Assembly (NCBI GenBank): GCA_009602735.1
Contig: WELA01010915.1
Coordinates: forward strand, 1-55,997
DNA length: 55,997 nt
Direction of reading: 5' to 3'
Origin: Mesotaenium endlicherianum
Lineage: Eukaryota; Streptophyta; Zygnematophyceae; Zygnematales; Mesotaeniaceae
Below the pieces are notes generated by a model, which saw nothing but the letters and a program-made list of their open reading frames with translations, was not told the DNA's origin and did not search any database. Both the position numbers and the translations under genes were made by a program. Positions 42,740-54,205 of the stretch are shown piece after piece; position 1 is the stretch's first letter, and every line of letters begins with the position of its first letter.

Positions 42740-45700
42740 TACGGATATTAAGCACAAGATGCACGGTTCTCCATGCTTTTGCGCATGGTGCGATCGTCGG
42801 AACCCTCAAAGGTGAGAACGCCATTAGGGCTGATAGTACGCACACGCAAGATAATAAGACCGGCACGAACATCAAGCGTATCACGCATCTCCCGTTGCAA
42901 GTAGACGAAATCTTCGACTTCAGATTCAAACAAATGGAGTTTGTATACACCACTACGCAAACAAGCGTAACGGCGGGTATCTCGATGCTGAGCTGTGAGC
43001 AAGTTGCCCATGGCAATGGGCATGTGCTTAAGGAAAAGAGAGGTATGATTGTTGAGGTGAGTTAGCAAGACATCAGGGTCGTTGAGGTGAATAGGGATGG
43101 TAATTTGGCGTCAAATAGCAGAAGGAAGAAGAGGCTGACGACCATATTGGAGGAAGTAGGGTGAATATGCACGCAAGGAAGCCTGGTTACTAAAGTTAAA
43201 GCCAATTGCTTGCCACAAAATATGTACGTCCCAGTCCGATACATCACATGTCAAATCATTTTTACGCAGGTTACGATTGAGAGTCTTAATGATGCGCTCA
43301 ACGAGACTTTTTGCTTGGGGATGATCGCGAGACGTGCTACGATAGTCGATAAAAGACTCGTCGAGCAACTCAGTCACATCTTTGTGAAATTCTGACCCCT
43401 AATTAGCGAGTACCTCAGCGCACACCCCATATCGACACGTCACGATTGGTGAATGCCCAAGCGATGTATGCAATGGACTTGTTGGGGATATTTACCAATT
43501 CAATCCACTTAGTGAGGTGCTCGATTATGACGAGGACGTAGCCCATACCACACTTAGAGAGAGCTAGGGGACCAGCAAGATCCATTGACCATCGGTAGAA
43601 GAGACCTTGTAGCGGGAGCGGGTTGAGAACGGATTGAAGAGCATTGAAAGTGTTCTTAATCCGATCACACGATGCGCAGGAGCGAACAAATTTGCTGACT
43701 TGTATAACCAGACCTTCCCACCAAAACTATGTTTGCAAGAGGCTACTAATGCGTTTGACATGCACCAAAGTGTCTAGACTCCTCATGGATCTTGCGAATG
43801 AGTAGTATGTGCTCGTACGGAGAAGGAAAGACTTTGGTGTGATGGGAAAAATGTCTAAGCAAAGTCCCTTCGTGCCAATGATAACGTACAAACCGATGCA
43901 GAAATCTATCACGCTCATGCAAAGAGAGAGGTGAAGACCACGTCCGAGTGCGCAAGTATTCAAACACGGCAAAATCAGACCTGACAGGCGTATCACGAGG
44001 AGGAACGGTAGGCCCCACAACACATGCGCTCACAAGAAGAGGCAAAAGGCCCAGGTAATGTGCAGCGTGCCATGCTGGTAGGATATGTTCCTGCTGACTA
44101 GATGCAAAACAAGCCCTTGTGAGGTCCACGTCAGACGAGTCAGGTTTACGACTTAGACCCTCCTTATTTTGGTTACTTAGCCCAGCGTCTGCTCAATGGT
44201 GAAATCGTACTCATCAAGTATGAGAGCCCATCATGCGTGTTTACCGGTGAGCTTTTTGCTGGGTCGTTAACCACTGCAAGGGTTGATGGTTTGTTATGAG
44301 ACTGAAGTGGACACCATAGAGGTAAGGGCAAAATGGGACCATTGCCCACATGGCAGCTAAGCACTCCCCCTCATACGAACTGTAGTTATGTTAAACGGTA
44401 CTACGGCTAGCATAGGCAACGACATATTCATGACTCTCTTCATCCTCTTGGGCAAGCACGGCCTCCAACCCTAGATGACTCCAATCCGTGTGCGAGGAAT
44501 AAGGCTTATTGTAGTTTGCTCTATAAAGGATAGAGGCAGAGGAGAGAAGGCCCTTGAGCTTGTCGAAAGCGTCTTGGCATTCCTTAGTCCATTCCCAAGA
44601 TACATATTTTTTCAAGAATGCGTTTAAAGGGGGCGCAATGGTGCTAAACTTAGGGTCAAAGCGACGGTAATACCCAGTAATCCTAAAGAAGGCCCTTAAC
44701 ATGGACACATCAGTCGAGAGTGGCAAACATTGGATAGTTTTAAATTAACCTGTTGCAGAGTTACCCCCCCGGCATGATGTGATGACCGAGGTATGGAACG
44801 GAGAGAGTAGCAATTTTACATTTCCCCGGGTGACATCAATCTCGCAGTTTTCAGGCATTGTAAGACTTGTTCAACGTGTACCAAGTGTTCTTCTACGGTT
44901 CGACTAAATATGAGCACATCATCGATGTCACAACAAGCGAGAGGCAACTTGCCGAGTACTCGGTCCATGATAACTTGAAAACAAGCAGGCGCGTTCTTTA
45001 ACCCAAAAGGCATGACCTTCCAGTAATACAATCGACGGCAACCCCAAAATGCCGTTCTATCTTTATCCTTGGGGTCAATGAGAATCTGATTAAACATCTG
45101 ACGCAGGTCAAACCCACTAAAGACACTAGCATACTCGAGCACATCAAAATATCCTCGAGCATGGGCTTGGGGTAGCAATCTAGCTTAGTAACGGCATTGA
45201 GTTTCCGATAGTCGTGCAGTGATATAAGTAAGAATATATTAGTTCGTCTTTATATTTTAATGCTTTTGAATATTTGTAGAGTAATGTTGTATGAATTCAA
45301 GTGTGAATAAGTGCTCTAGTGACTTGGTTCACGTCCTTTGAACCTTCTAAGGCATTTTTGAAATTAGAAGAAGGACTTAGAAGAAACTCCATGTGGCAAA
45401 AGTCCAACGTGCCATTTTAGGTCAAAAGGACATGTGTACATTATTTTAGAAAGAGGGGGCAAGTTTTGGAATGTGCTGGGTGCCAACACATCAACATGCA
45501 CCTTTCCAGAAATTACCTGTATAGCAAGTATATATACAAGAGCTAGAATATAGGGAGGCATTCAGAATTACTATTGTACTTGCAAAATTTCAAGAACATA
45601 TTTACTTTCGAGGAATTGTCTCTTTTTCAAGAAGCTACCACTTGTGTTCTGAATAGTTAAAGTATTCTTCTTTACTAAGTACTTTATTTATTTGTTTCAC

Positions 45701-46207
45701 TACAAATCCCCACACATGTGTTTCTCGGTGTAATTCTCCATAAGATCCTTCTTAGCAAGCATGACGGTGGGTGCAGCGAAATTGGACATAGACTCGTCAA
45801 TCATATTGGCCTTTAATAGTTCATTAATCTTTTCATGCATAATGTCATGTTTAACCTTAGCGCGTTAGTAGTCCCGCTTTAATACTGGTTTATCAGTGGT
45901 GAGATCAATAGTGAGTTGTGATATCGTACAAAACCCCAAGTCCATAATTGACCTAACAAAACATGCTTCATTTTGTTCAAGCATCTGAATGAACTTTAGA
46001 GTTTTCTCCTTAGTTAACTGTGTGCCGAGATCCCACTCATCTTGTGGTTTTTGTGTGGGGAGAACAGATGAGAGGTTTGCAAACTGTAACTGCTCTGCGG
46101 GAGTTAAATTTGCTAACAGAGTTCCCCCTCCTCAGCCAAAAGCATGTATGTGGTAAGCTGGAATGTGATGGTAAGGATGGGGAATGCGAGCATTAAGGAT
46201 GGATAAC
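42740..46207 (-). pseudogene. Family D Ty3/gypsy pol, decayed
   Basis: Read from right to left on the minus strand: RT start (about 46130-45705, NFAAPTVMLAKKD), interrupted by a solo LTR, then DYRKLNAVTKLDCYPKP (about 45212-45170), RT palm 45178-44816 (VMPFGLKNAPACF, CDIDDVLIFS), connection and RNase H 44726-44391 (GYYRRFDPKFS, SSHTDWSHLG), integrase H2C2 region 44129-43746 (HEESRHFG), core about 43640-43480 (FYRWSMDLAGPLALSKCGMG), C-terminal part 43377-43111 (RDHPQAKSLVERIIKTL) and 43068-42748. Frame breaks separate all blocks. Gag and LTRs are not visible; the right side is cut by A2. It belongs to the same broad group as family C (FYRWS..DLA). Confidence 0.85.
45215..45704 (+). repeat. Old family A solo LTR inside family D RT
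   Basis: 490 bp, TGCAGTGA...TTTCACTACA, alignable along its whole length with the 503-bp family A LTRs but clearly diverged, with small deletions. It is not followed by a primer-binding site or gag. Its flanks, AGTCG and AATCC, are at best a decayed target duplication. It splits the RT between the C-G-D and D-Y-R-K-L-N motifs, so it inserted when family D was already there. Confidence 0.9.
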
Positions 46208-46710
46208 TATAGTGATTTGAGTTACTATATATTAGTATGCATATATTTTAATGTTTTCAAATATATTTGGAGTAGTATTGTGTGGAGTCAAGTGTGAGTA
46301 GGTACTCTAGTAACTTGGTTCATGTCCTATGAACCTTCCAAGGCATTTTCGAAGTTAGAGGAAAGACCTAGAAGAACTCCATGTGGCAAAAGTCAGATGT
46401 GCCATTTTTAGGTCAAAAGGACATGTGTACATTATTCTGAAAAGAGGTGGCAAGTTTTGGGATGTGTTGGGTGCCAACACATCAACATACACCTTCCTAG
46501 AAATTACTTATGTAGCAAGTATATAAACAAGAGCTAGAACATAGAAAGACATTCCAGAATCACTCTTGTACTTGCCAAAATCCAGAAATATATTAACTTT
46601 CAAGAAGCCATCTCTCTTTCAAGAAGCTACCACTTGTGTTCAAAGATCCTTGTCTTGAATAGATAAAGTATTCTGTTTTACTAAGTACTTTATCTATCTG
46701 TTTCACTACA
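46208..46710 (+). repeat. A2 5' LTR, most diverged of the full-length LTRs
   Basis: 503 bp. Changes relative to the other copies include the first dinucleotide (TA), tatattagta, gtgagtagg, tcctatgaacc and attctgaaaag. The TATA box (46520-46528) and the primer-binding site that follows (46712-46723) are intact. Confidence 0.95.
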
Positions 46711-46747
46711 GTGGTATCGGAGCTAGGCACTTTGGTAGCACAAGAAG

Positions 46748-48028
46748 ATGGCCGATCCTCAAGACCAACAGCAAGCTTTCGAAGGAAGCCCTCCCTCTCC
46801 AAGACACCCTCCTCCAGCGCCGATGGGAGAGCCCACTCGAGAAAATCTGCAACAACAAGAAGCACCACAAGGAGGAGCACACCCTCCTCCAGCGTCGATG
46901 GGAGAGCCTACTCAAGGAAATCTCCAACAACAAGAAGCACCACAAGGAGGAGCACCGTCAAATCCCGTGGCAGCCGCTATAGCAAAGTTGACCCCACCAC
47001 AAGGAGTTCCCGCAAATGAGTGGGCAGCCTTCCTAATGACCGTCCACAACCAAGTGGGCTTGGCCACCTATGAAGCAACCGTGCAAGCGTCAAGAGAAGC
47101 TATGGCTGCCATGGTTGCCCCTATTGCGAGCAATGCTCAAAATCCAGCCCCGGCTCAAGCGCCTCCACAAGAGCCAACGAGAGCAAGGAAACTCATCAAG
47201 CCCGGCAAACCCGACACTTTCAACCCCGGGAAAGGTGCCAACCTGAATTTATGGCTCTACCAAGTGGAGACGTACCTCGCATTCCTTGAAGTACCCGAGG
47301 AGGACTACGTTCCCTTTGCCGTTACCTTACTTAGAGGAGCAGCAACATCATGGTGGCGTAACTATCAAGCGGCTATATATCAAGCTATGGCGCACCCCAT
47401 GCTCGGCCAAGAGCCCCCACCATCATATGCAAGATGGGCAGATTTTCGTGAGGCCCTCAAGAAGCAATTCATGCCCATCAATGCGGAGAAGATTGCCCGA
47501 GGAAAGCTCCACCATCTCAAGCAAACGACGTCCGTTCAAGAGTATACATCCAGATTTCACGCCCTCACTCTTGAGATCCCCAACATGTCTCTCGAGGAGA
47601 AGATTGACCGCTACATCTTTGGCCTCAAACCCAAGGTGGCAAAGGAAGTGGAGTTACGCGACTTGACGGACTTCTCAAAGATCATTGAAGTGGCCCAAAA
47701 GGTGGATACCTTGGATTTCAAGCACTCCGTGCCTTCATCTTCACGGGTACCGACGACGCGGGTGTACGCAGCCCCTTCCACATCCGAATCTGGACCCACA
47801 CCCATGGAAATCGGAGTTATTAAAAGGGACCCCGCGGCTGCCCGGAAGAGTGGAAGACCCTCCAATGACACTTATGATGCAAGAAACCAGCAAGGAGTGA
47901 AAGCAAGACTCTCCCCGGCTGAAAAAGAAGCTCTCATGACGGCTGGACTATGCTTTTATTGCAAGGAAAAGGGCCATCGTGCACTTTCATGCCCCAAAAA
48001 GTTGTCAAAAAACGGACAGCGCCGGTAG
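46748..48028 (+). CDS. gag: Gag polyprotein of A2
   Basis: 426 aa, the same architecture as A1 Gag: duplicated Pro/Gln-rich N-terminus, capsid domain and CCHC knuckle ([14 protein letters not shown]). It differs from A1 at two residues near the N-terminus (Ser to Pro in GSPPSP, Gln to Arg in EPTREN). The slippery A AAA AAC is at 48007-48013 and the hairpin at 48024-48042. Fully open and probably functional. Confidence 0.95.
   Translation: MADPQDQQQAFEGSPPSPRHPPPAPMGEPTRENLQQQEAPQGGAHPPPASMGEPTQGNLQQQEAPQGGAPSNPVAAAIAKLTPPQGVPANEWAAFLMTVHNQVGLATYEATVQASREAMAAMVAPIASNAQNPAPAQAPPQEPTRARKLIKPGKPDTFNPGKGANLNLWLYQVETYLAFLEVPEEDYVPFAVTLLRGAATSWWRNYQAAIYQAMAHPMLGQEPPPSYARWADFREALKKQFMPINAEKIARGKLHHLKQTTSVQEYTSRFHALTLEIPNMSLEEKIDRYIFGLKPKVAKEVELRDLTDFSKIIEVAQKVDTLDFKHSVPSSSRVPTTRVYAAPSTSESGPTPMEIGVIKRDPAAARKSGRPSNDTYDARNQQGVKARLSPAEKEALMTAGLCFYCKEKGHRALSCPKKLSKNGQRR
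46804..46953 (+). repeat. Gag 75-bp tandem repeats of A2
   Basis: Two units with the same 75-bp period as in A1. The first unit carries the Gln-to-Arg change, so the units are slowly diverging. Confidence 0.9.
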
Positions 48029-51000
48029 GCCAGGAGCCTACCACCCCAAGACCCACTTCACGAGAAGGCAACACGCCAAGTGAGGTGGAGACCCCCGTTG
48101 AAGACGACGTTCCAGCCCCAATGAGTTTGAGAGGTTACCTTGGAGGAGAGAAGGTCCACATCTTGGTGGATAGCGGAGCTCAAGGCAACTTCATTGCTGC
48201 AGATTTTGCCACCAAGCACGGTATTACTATGCGAACTCTTGACCACGACGAGGAGATTATGATGCCCGATGGATTCTCCTATACTACCCCTTCCAAGAAG
48301 ACGTACCCCTTGGCACTCTCTATCAAGTCCTTCAAGGATAGAGTAGTGTTCTCCCCCATGCAATTGGGCAAGTACGACGTCATCCTAGGGACGCCTTGGT
48401 TGACCAAGCACAACCCCCAAGTTGATTGGAGGACCGGTACTATCAAGATCAAGAATGACATCACTTCAAGAATCTGTATTTTGCGCGCAATCCAGAATAT
48501 CCAGACCCAAGACATCCAGAAGCCGGCACACGAGATACTATTGTCCGCCCTCCAACTCAAGAGACTTGTGAGGAAGGGACACGAGCTTCTTTTGGCCTTG
48601 ATCACGCCAAAAGACATCAAGAAAGACATCGAGAGTCAAGAAGGCAGCCCCGTTCCCAAGGAGATACAAGAAGTCTTAGAGGACTACAAAGAAGTGTTCT
48701 CCCCGGAATTGCCCAAGGGCCTACCCCCCAAAAGATTCGTAGACCACAAGATAGAGTTGGAGCCCGGAAGCAAGCCCATCTCTCGGCCTACGTTCAAAAT
48801 GTCATACACGGAGCTAGACGAAGTCAAGAAGCAAATCAAGGAGCTACTGGAGCATGGCTTCATTCGACCTAGCAAGTCGCCATTTGGAGCCCCGGTGCTA
48901 TTTGTCAAGAAGAAAGATGGTACCTTGAGGATGTGTGTGGACTATCGCGCCCTCAACAAGATCACCATCAAGAATCGATACCCGCTGCCGCGCATGGATG
49001 AGCTCATGGACCGGCTGGTTGGAGCCAAGTACTTCACGAAGATTGACTTACGGAGCGGCTACCACCAGATTCGCATCGCAGAACCGGACATAGAGAAGAC
49101 GGCATTCAGGACAAGATATGGACATTTTGAGTTCATGGTCCTGCCATTTGGACTCACCAACGCGCCAGCAACTTTCATGACTATGATGAACACCATATTT
49201 CAGCCCATGTTGGACAGATTTGTGGTGGTATTCATCGATGACATCCTTATCTACAGCAAGACCCTTGAAGAGCATGCGAGACACTTGAAAGAAGTCCTTG
49301 AAGTATTGAAGCAAAACAAGCTATTTGCGAAGGAGTCAAAGTGCGAGTTTGCCAAACAAGAAGTGGAGTTCCTAGGTCTCCACGTGACTGCTGATGGCAT
49401 CAAGATGGACCCCAAGAAGACCACGGTGGTGGAGGAATGGCCAACCCCCACGACCAAGAAAGAACTCCAGTCATTCTTGGGATTTGCCAATTGGTACAGA
49501 AAATTCATCCAAGGCTTCTCGCACATAGCAGCCCCCCTGACAGATCTACTCAAGAAGGACAGGCTATATACATGGACCGAGAAAGAGGAAGAGGCATTTC
49601 AAGAGTTAAAGCGAAGATTGACCACATCCCCGGTGCTCACACTCCCAAGTCCAAACCCAGATTGGCCCTTCCACGTCATCACCGATGCATCTTCCTATGC
49701 AATAGGAGCAATCCTGCTTCAAGACCAAGGCAAGGGACTGCAGCCCATCGCCTACGAGTCAAGGAAGCTAAATCCAGCCGAGCAAAATTATACAACCACG
49801 GAGCGAGAGGCATTGGCGATTGTACATGCCTTGAAGGTTTGGCGCTGCTACGTTGAAGGACGCAAAGTACTGGTCACCACGGACCACGAGGCGTTAAAGC
49901 ACCTCCAAACGCAGCCGTATCTCTCAAGGAGACAAGCAAGATGGAGCGGATACTTGCAACAATACAACATCACGATTCAGTACCAGCCCGGCAAGACAAA
50001 CCCGGCTGACCCCCTCTCAAGACTGCAATTAAATGCAGTGATGGTATCCCTGAAGACAGATCTGGAAGCTCGATTTTCAGCCGCCTATGAAAGAGACCCT
50101 TACTACAAGAACGGAGAAGCAGCCTTGGACCCATGCAAGAAGCAAGAAGGCAATTATTGGGTGAGGCAAGATACGGGCCAGAGATGTGTTCCTAATGACA
50201 TAGACCTCCGGCTCTTGCTTCTACGAGAAGCACACGACAACCCTCTTGGAGGACACTTTGGAATCCTAAGGACCACGGGCGTTCTAGCTAGGACTTATTG
50301 TTGGCCAGGCATGTCTAAGCAAGTCAAGGAGTACTGCAGGAGCTGTGACACATGCCAAAGAATCAAGCCATCATCGCAAAAGGCGGGAGGACTCCTCCAA
50401 CCACTACCAATCCCCGAAAGACAATGGACGGACATCTCAATGGACCTTATCGTGGACTTGCCCGTGACACCTCGAGGCCATAATGCAATACTCACGGTGG
50501 TGGACAGACTTACCAAGATGGCTCATTTTATTCCCACGACGACTAAGGCTACAGCACCACAACTTGCAAGACTCATCTTTGACAACATCTTCCGACTCCA
50601 TGGACTACCATCAAGAATTGTGTCAGATAGAGATCCAAGATTCACAAGCCATTTCTGGAAAAATCTCTTCAAGAACTTGGGTACATCGCTGGATATGTCT
50701 ACTGCCTACCACCCACAATCAGATGGGCAAACCGAGCGTATGAATCGTACCCTAAAGACCTCTCTAAAGGCCTACGTGTCTACCCTCGAGCAAGACTGGG
50801 ACATGTACTTGACCCCCCTCGAGTTTGCCTACAACAACACTACGCAGGCCTCTACCCAAGAGTCCCCATTCTTCCTCAACTATGGCTTCCATCCGACCAC
50901 GCCACTGAGCTTCACGGCTGGCCATGATGAAGTACCTGCAGCCACAGATTTTATGGAGACATTAGAAGCAGCCCTTACAGCAGCGAAGAAAGCTCTACAA

Positions 51001-51615
51001 CACGCGCAAGATGCTCAAGCAAGAGTGGCGAACAGATCCAGAAGAGAAATTACGTACAGAGTGGGTGACAACGTGTTACTATCATCCAAGAACATTTCCC
51101 TGAACAACAGGCCTGCCGGCAGCAAGTTCTCTCCCAAGTATTTGGGACCCTTCAAGATTATCCAGCAAGTCAACCCCGTTGCTTTCAAGCTAGAACTTCC
51201 CCAGACTATGCACATCGACCCCGTATTCCACGCTTCCCTCTTCAAGCCATATGTGCAACCCGACAACAAGTTCCCAGGACGTGTGACAACCCCACCAGCC
51301 CCAACAATAGTGGATGATCATTTGGAGTACGAAGTGGAAGACATAGTGGCTATGAGAAATTTCAGGAGACAGCAGCAATACTTGATCAAGTGGAAAGGAT
51401 ATCCAGATTCGGAGAATAGTTGGGTGGCGGCGCACTACCTTGACAAAGTTCAGAGAAAGTTGAAGCGCTTCCATGCCGCCAACCCCCATCTTGGACCAGC
51501 CCCAAGTCTCTCTACTAGAAGCCCGAAGACTTCAGGGAGGCAGCCTGCCACCATCAAGAAGCAGCAGAAGACCCCTTGGAGGCAGCCTGCAAGAACAAGA
51601 AAGAGGAAAAATTGA
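47950..51615 (+). CDS. pol: Pol polyprotein of A2
   Basis: 1221 codons with protease, RT, RNase H, integrase and chromodomain as in A1, and all catalytic residues kept. Only three residues differ from A1: Phe to Leu in EVLEDYKEV, Ile to Met in GIKMDPKK, and Leu to Ile in VPNDIDLRL. None is in a catalytic motif. Expression would depend on frameshifting from gag. Confidence 0.96.
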   Translation: MLLLQGKGPSCTFMPQKVVKKRTAPVGQEPTTPRPTSREGNTPSEVETPVEDDVPAPMSLRGYLGGEKVHILVDSGAQGNFIAADFATKHGITMRTLDHDEEIMMPDGFSYTTPSKKTYPLALSIKSFKDRVVFSPMQLGKYDVILGTPWLTKHNPQVDWRTGTIKIKNDITSRICILRAIQNIQTQDIQKPAHEILLSALQLKRLVRKGHELLLALITPKDIKKDIESQEGSPVPKEIQEVLEDYKEVFSPELPKGLPPKRFVDHKIELEPGSKPISRPTFKMSYTELDEVKKQIKELLEHGFIRPSKSPFGAPVLFVKKKDGTLRMCVDYRALNKITIKNRYPLPRMDELMDRLVGAKYFTKIDLRSGYHQIRIAEPDIEKTAFRTRYGHFEFMVLPFGLTNAPATFMTMMNTIFQPMLDRFVVVFIDDILIYSKTLEEHARHLKEVLEVLKQNKLFAKESKCEFAKQEVEFLGLHVTADGIKMDPKKTTVVEEWPTPTTKKELQSFLGFANWYRKFIQGFSHIAAPLTDLLKKDRLYTWTEKEEEAFQELKRRLTTSPVLTLPSPNPDWPFHVITDASSYAIGAILLQDQGKGLQPIAYESRKLNPAEQNYTTTEREALAIVHALKVWRCYVEGRKVLVTTDHEALKHLQTQPYLSRRQARWSGYLQQYNITIQYQPGKTNPADPLSRLQLNAVMVSLKTDLEARFSAAYERDPYYKNGEAALDPCKKQEGNYWVRQDTGQRCVPNDIDLRLLLLREAHDNPLGGHFGILRTTGVLARTYCWPGMSKQVKEYCRSCDTCQRIKPSSQKAGGLLQPLPIPERQWTDISMDLIVDLPVTPRGHNAILTVVDRLTKMAHFIPTTTKATAPQLARLIFDNIFRLHGLPSRIVSDRDPRFTSHFWKNLFKNLGTSLDMSTAYHPQSDGQTERMNRTLKTSLKAYVSTLEQDWDMYLTPLEFAYNNTTQASTQESPFFLNYGFHPTTPLSFTAGHDEVPAATDFMETLEAALTAAKKALQHAQDAQARVANRSRREITYRVGDNVLLSSKNISLNNRPAGSKFSPKYLGPFKIIQQVNPVAFKLELPQTMHIDPVFHASLFKPYVQPDNKFPGRVTTPPAPTIVDDHLEYEVEDIVAMRNFRRQQQYLIKWKGYPDSENSWVAAHYLDKVQRKLKRFHAANPHLGPAPSLSTRSPKTSGRQPATIKKQQKTPWRQPARTRKRKN
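48007..48042 (+). promoter_or_regulatory. -1 frameshift signal of A2
   Basis: Slippery heptamer, 10-nt spacer and 7-bp stem with 5-nt loop, all identical to A1 (5224-5259). Confidence 0.8.
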
Positions 51616-52238
51616 CATTAGACACTCTTCTCTTCTCGCAGTTTCTGGACAGAAAACTAAAACTGCTACTGGTAATAGGTCTCTGCATAATAAATTCTGA
51701 AAATTTACCTGGCTGTAGTCCATGAGTAGCCGGTCATTTAGAGTCCAAGTTTGCTCAATTTGGAGCACTGGTGAGAGAGATATGATGCTCTAAGTAGAAG
51801 GGGGTCAGGCTGCTGGCATTGTTAGGGCAGAATATGCCTTCTGACATTGTGCCCTCCCCTGAACTTGGAATGCTCTGAAACTCAAGACTCTGGTAGAACA
51901 TCTTACAGCGCCCAGTTTGAGACTTAGTTTGCAGAATTTGGAGAAGTATAGAAGGACTTATGATTTTCAGAAGTTTCTGCACAGATTTGGAGGAGTGCCT
52001 ACTCTCTCAGCTCTCAACGACACTCCAGAAATGAGAATGCTCTCAAATTTGGTGACCCGGTAGAGTTCTCCGACGCGGTCCGTCTGGCACTCGAATTTTC
52101 AGATTTGGAGCAGTTCTGTGGCCGCTATGAATTTTTGAGTTCGTGGCAGATTCTGGGCCAACTTGTACAATTTTCTTTATCATTAAGGAGTAGGCTAGCC
52201 AATAAGGTCACACCACCTACGACCTTGCCTAGTCTACC
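51616..52238 (+). other. 3' untranslated segment of A2
   Basis: No ORF; nearly identical to 8833-9455, with single-base differences (for example at about 51828 and 51853). Confidence 0.7.
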
Positions 52239-52355
52239 TTACATGTGTAGCACCTGACTTGGCGCCTTTGACTAGTCCTCTTCACATGTGTGGCATCTGA
52301 CTTGAAACTGTTGACTAGTTTGCTCCACATGTGTAAGACCTGACTTGACGCGCCG
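52239..52355 (+). repeat. 43-bp tandem repeats of A2
   Basis: The same three ACATGTGT-headed units as at 9456-9572. The polypurine tract follows at 52375-52384. Confidence 0.85.
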
Positions 52356-52384
52356 AGACGTCGCTTTTTCTATCGGGGGGGTGA

Positions 52385-52887
52385 TGTAGTGATTTGAGTT
52401 ATTATATATTAGTTTGCATATATTTTAATGTTTTCAAATATATTTGGAGTAGTATTGTGTGGAGTCAAGTGTGAATAGGTACTCTAGTAACTTGGTTCAT
52501 GTCCTTTGAACCTTCCAAGGCATTTTCGAAGTTAGAGGAAAGACCTAGAAGAACTCCATGTGGCAAAAGTCAAATGTGCCATTTTTAGGTCAAAAGGACA
52601 TGTGTACATTATTCTAGAAAGAGGTGGCAAGTTTTGGGATGTGTTGGGTGCCAACACATCAACATACACCTTCCTAGAAATTACTTATGTAGCAAGTATA
52701 TAAACAAGAGCTAGAACATAGAAAGACATTCCAGAATCACTCTTGTACTTGCCAAAATCCAGAAATATATTAACTTTCAAGAAGCCATCTCTCTTTCAAG
52801 AAGCTACCACTTGTGTTCAAAGATCCTTGTCTTGAATAGATAAAGTATTCTGTTTTACTAAGTACTTTATCTATCTGTTTCACTACA
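52385..52887 (+). repeat. LTR shared by A2 and A3
   Basis: 503 bp with canonical TG...CA ends. On its left is the A2 polypurine tract; on its right, one base later, is a primer-binding site (52889-52900) and a second gag. It therefore serves as the 3' LTR of A2 and the 5' LTR of A3. It is nearly identical to the A1 3' LTR (one difference noticed, agtcaaatg). Confidence 0.95.
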
Positions 52888-52924
52888 GTGGTATCGGAGC
52901 TAGGCACTTTGGTAGCACAAGAAG

Positions 52925-54205
52925 ATGGCCGATCCTCAAGACCAACAGCAAGCTTTCGAAGGAAGCCCTTCCTCTCCAAGACACCCTCCTCCAGCGCCGA
53001 TGGGAGAGCCCACTCAAGAAAATCTGCAACAACAAGAAGCACCACAAGGAGGAGCACACCCTCCTCCAGCGTCGATGGGAGAGCCTACTCAAGGAAATCT
53101 CCAACAACAAGAAGCACCACAAGGAGGAGCACCGTCAAATCCCGTGGCAGCCGCTATAGCAAAGTTGACCCCACCACAAGGAGTTCCCGCAAATGAGTGG
53201 GCAGCCTTCCTAATGACCGTCCACAACCAAGTGGGCTTGGCCACCTATGAAGCAACCGTGCAAGCGTCAAGAGAAGCTATGGCTGCCATGGTTGCCCCTA
53301 TTGCGAGCAATGCTCAAAATCCAGCCCCGGCTCAAGCGCCTCCACAAGAGCCAACGAGAGCAAGGAAACTCATCAAGCCCGGCAAACCCGACACTTTCAA
53401 CCCCGGGAAAGGTGCCAACCTGAATTTATGGCTCTACCAAGTGGAGACGTACCTCGCATTCCTTGAAGTACCCGAGGAGGACTACGTTCCCTTTGCCGTT
53501 ACCTTACTTAGAGGAGCAGCAACATCATGGTGGCGTAACTATCAAGCGGCTATATATCAAGCTATGGCGCACCCCATGCTCGGCCAAGAGCCCCCACCAT
53601 CATATGCAAGATGGGCAGATTTTCGTGAGGCCCTCAAGAAGCAATTCATGCCCATCAATGCGGAGAAGATTGCCCGAGGAAAGCTCCACCATCTCAAGCA
53701 AACGACGTCCGTTCAAGAGTATACATCCAGATTTCACGCCCTCACTCTTGAGATCCCCAACATGTCTCTCGAGGAGAAGATTGACCGTTACATCTTTGGC
53801 CTCAAACCCAAGGTGGCAAAGGAAGTGGAGTTACGCGACTTGACGGACTTCTCAAAGATCATTGAAGTGGCCCAAAAGGTGGATACCTTGGATTTCAAGC
53901 ACTCCGTGCCTTCATCTTCACGGGTACCGACGACGCGGGTGTACGCAGCCCCTTCCACATCCGAATCTGGACCCACACCCATGGAAATCGGAGTTATTAA
54001 AAGGGACCCCGCGGCTGCCCGGAAGAGTGGAAGACCCTCCAATGACACTTATGATGCAAGAAACCAGCAAGGAGTGAAAGCAAGACTCTCCCCGGCTGAA
54101 AAAGAAGCTCTCATGACGGCTGGACTATGCTTTTATTGCAAGGAAAAGGGCCATCGTGCACTTTCATGCCCCAAAAAGTTGTCAAAAAACGGACAGCGCC
54201 GGTAG
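52925..54205 (+). CDS. gag: Gag polyprotein of A3
   Basis: 426 aa; the protein is identical to A1 Gag, although synonymous bases (for example ctcgcattcc and ttttattgc) group it with A2. The tandem repeats are at 52981-53130. Frame open and zinc knuckle intact. Confidence 0.95.
   Translation: MADPQDQQQAFEGSPSSPRHPPPAPMGEPTQENLQQQEAPQGGAHPPPASMGEPTQGNLQQQEAPQGGAPSNPVAAAIAKLTPPQGVPANEWAAFLMTVHNQVGLATYEATVQASREAMAAMVAPIASNAQNPAPAQAPPQEPTRARKLIKPGKPDTFNPGKGANLNLWLYQVETYLAFLEVPEEDYVPFAVTLLRGAATSWWRNYQAAIYQAMAHPMLGQEPPPSYARWADFREALKKQFMPINAEKIARGKLHHLKQTTSVQEYTSRFHALTLEIPNMSLEEKIDRYIFGLKPKVAKEVELRDLTDFSKIIEVAQKVDTLDFKHSVPSSSRVPTTRVYAAPSTSESGPTPMEIGVIKRDPAAARKSGRPSNDTYDARNQQGVKARLSPAEKEALMTAGLCFYCKEKGHRALSCPKKLSKNGQRR

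Larger units (their letters stand above)
46208..52887 (+). mobile_element. Intact family A element A2
   Basis: 6680 bp, the same length as A1, with 503-bp LTRs and intact gag and pol frames. Its 3' LTR (52385-52887) is also the 5' LTR of A3, so there is no target duplication on the right. The left flank is ATAAC. The 5' LTR starts TA instead of TG and differs from the shared LTR at about seven or eight positions, more than the internal regions differ from A1. Confidence 0.95.
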
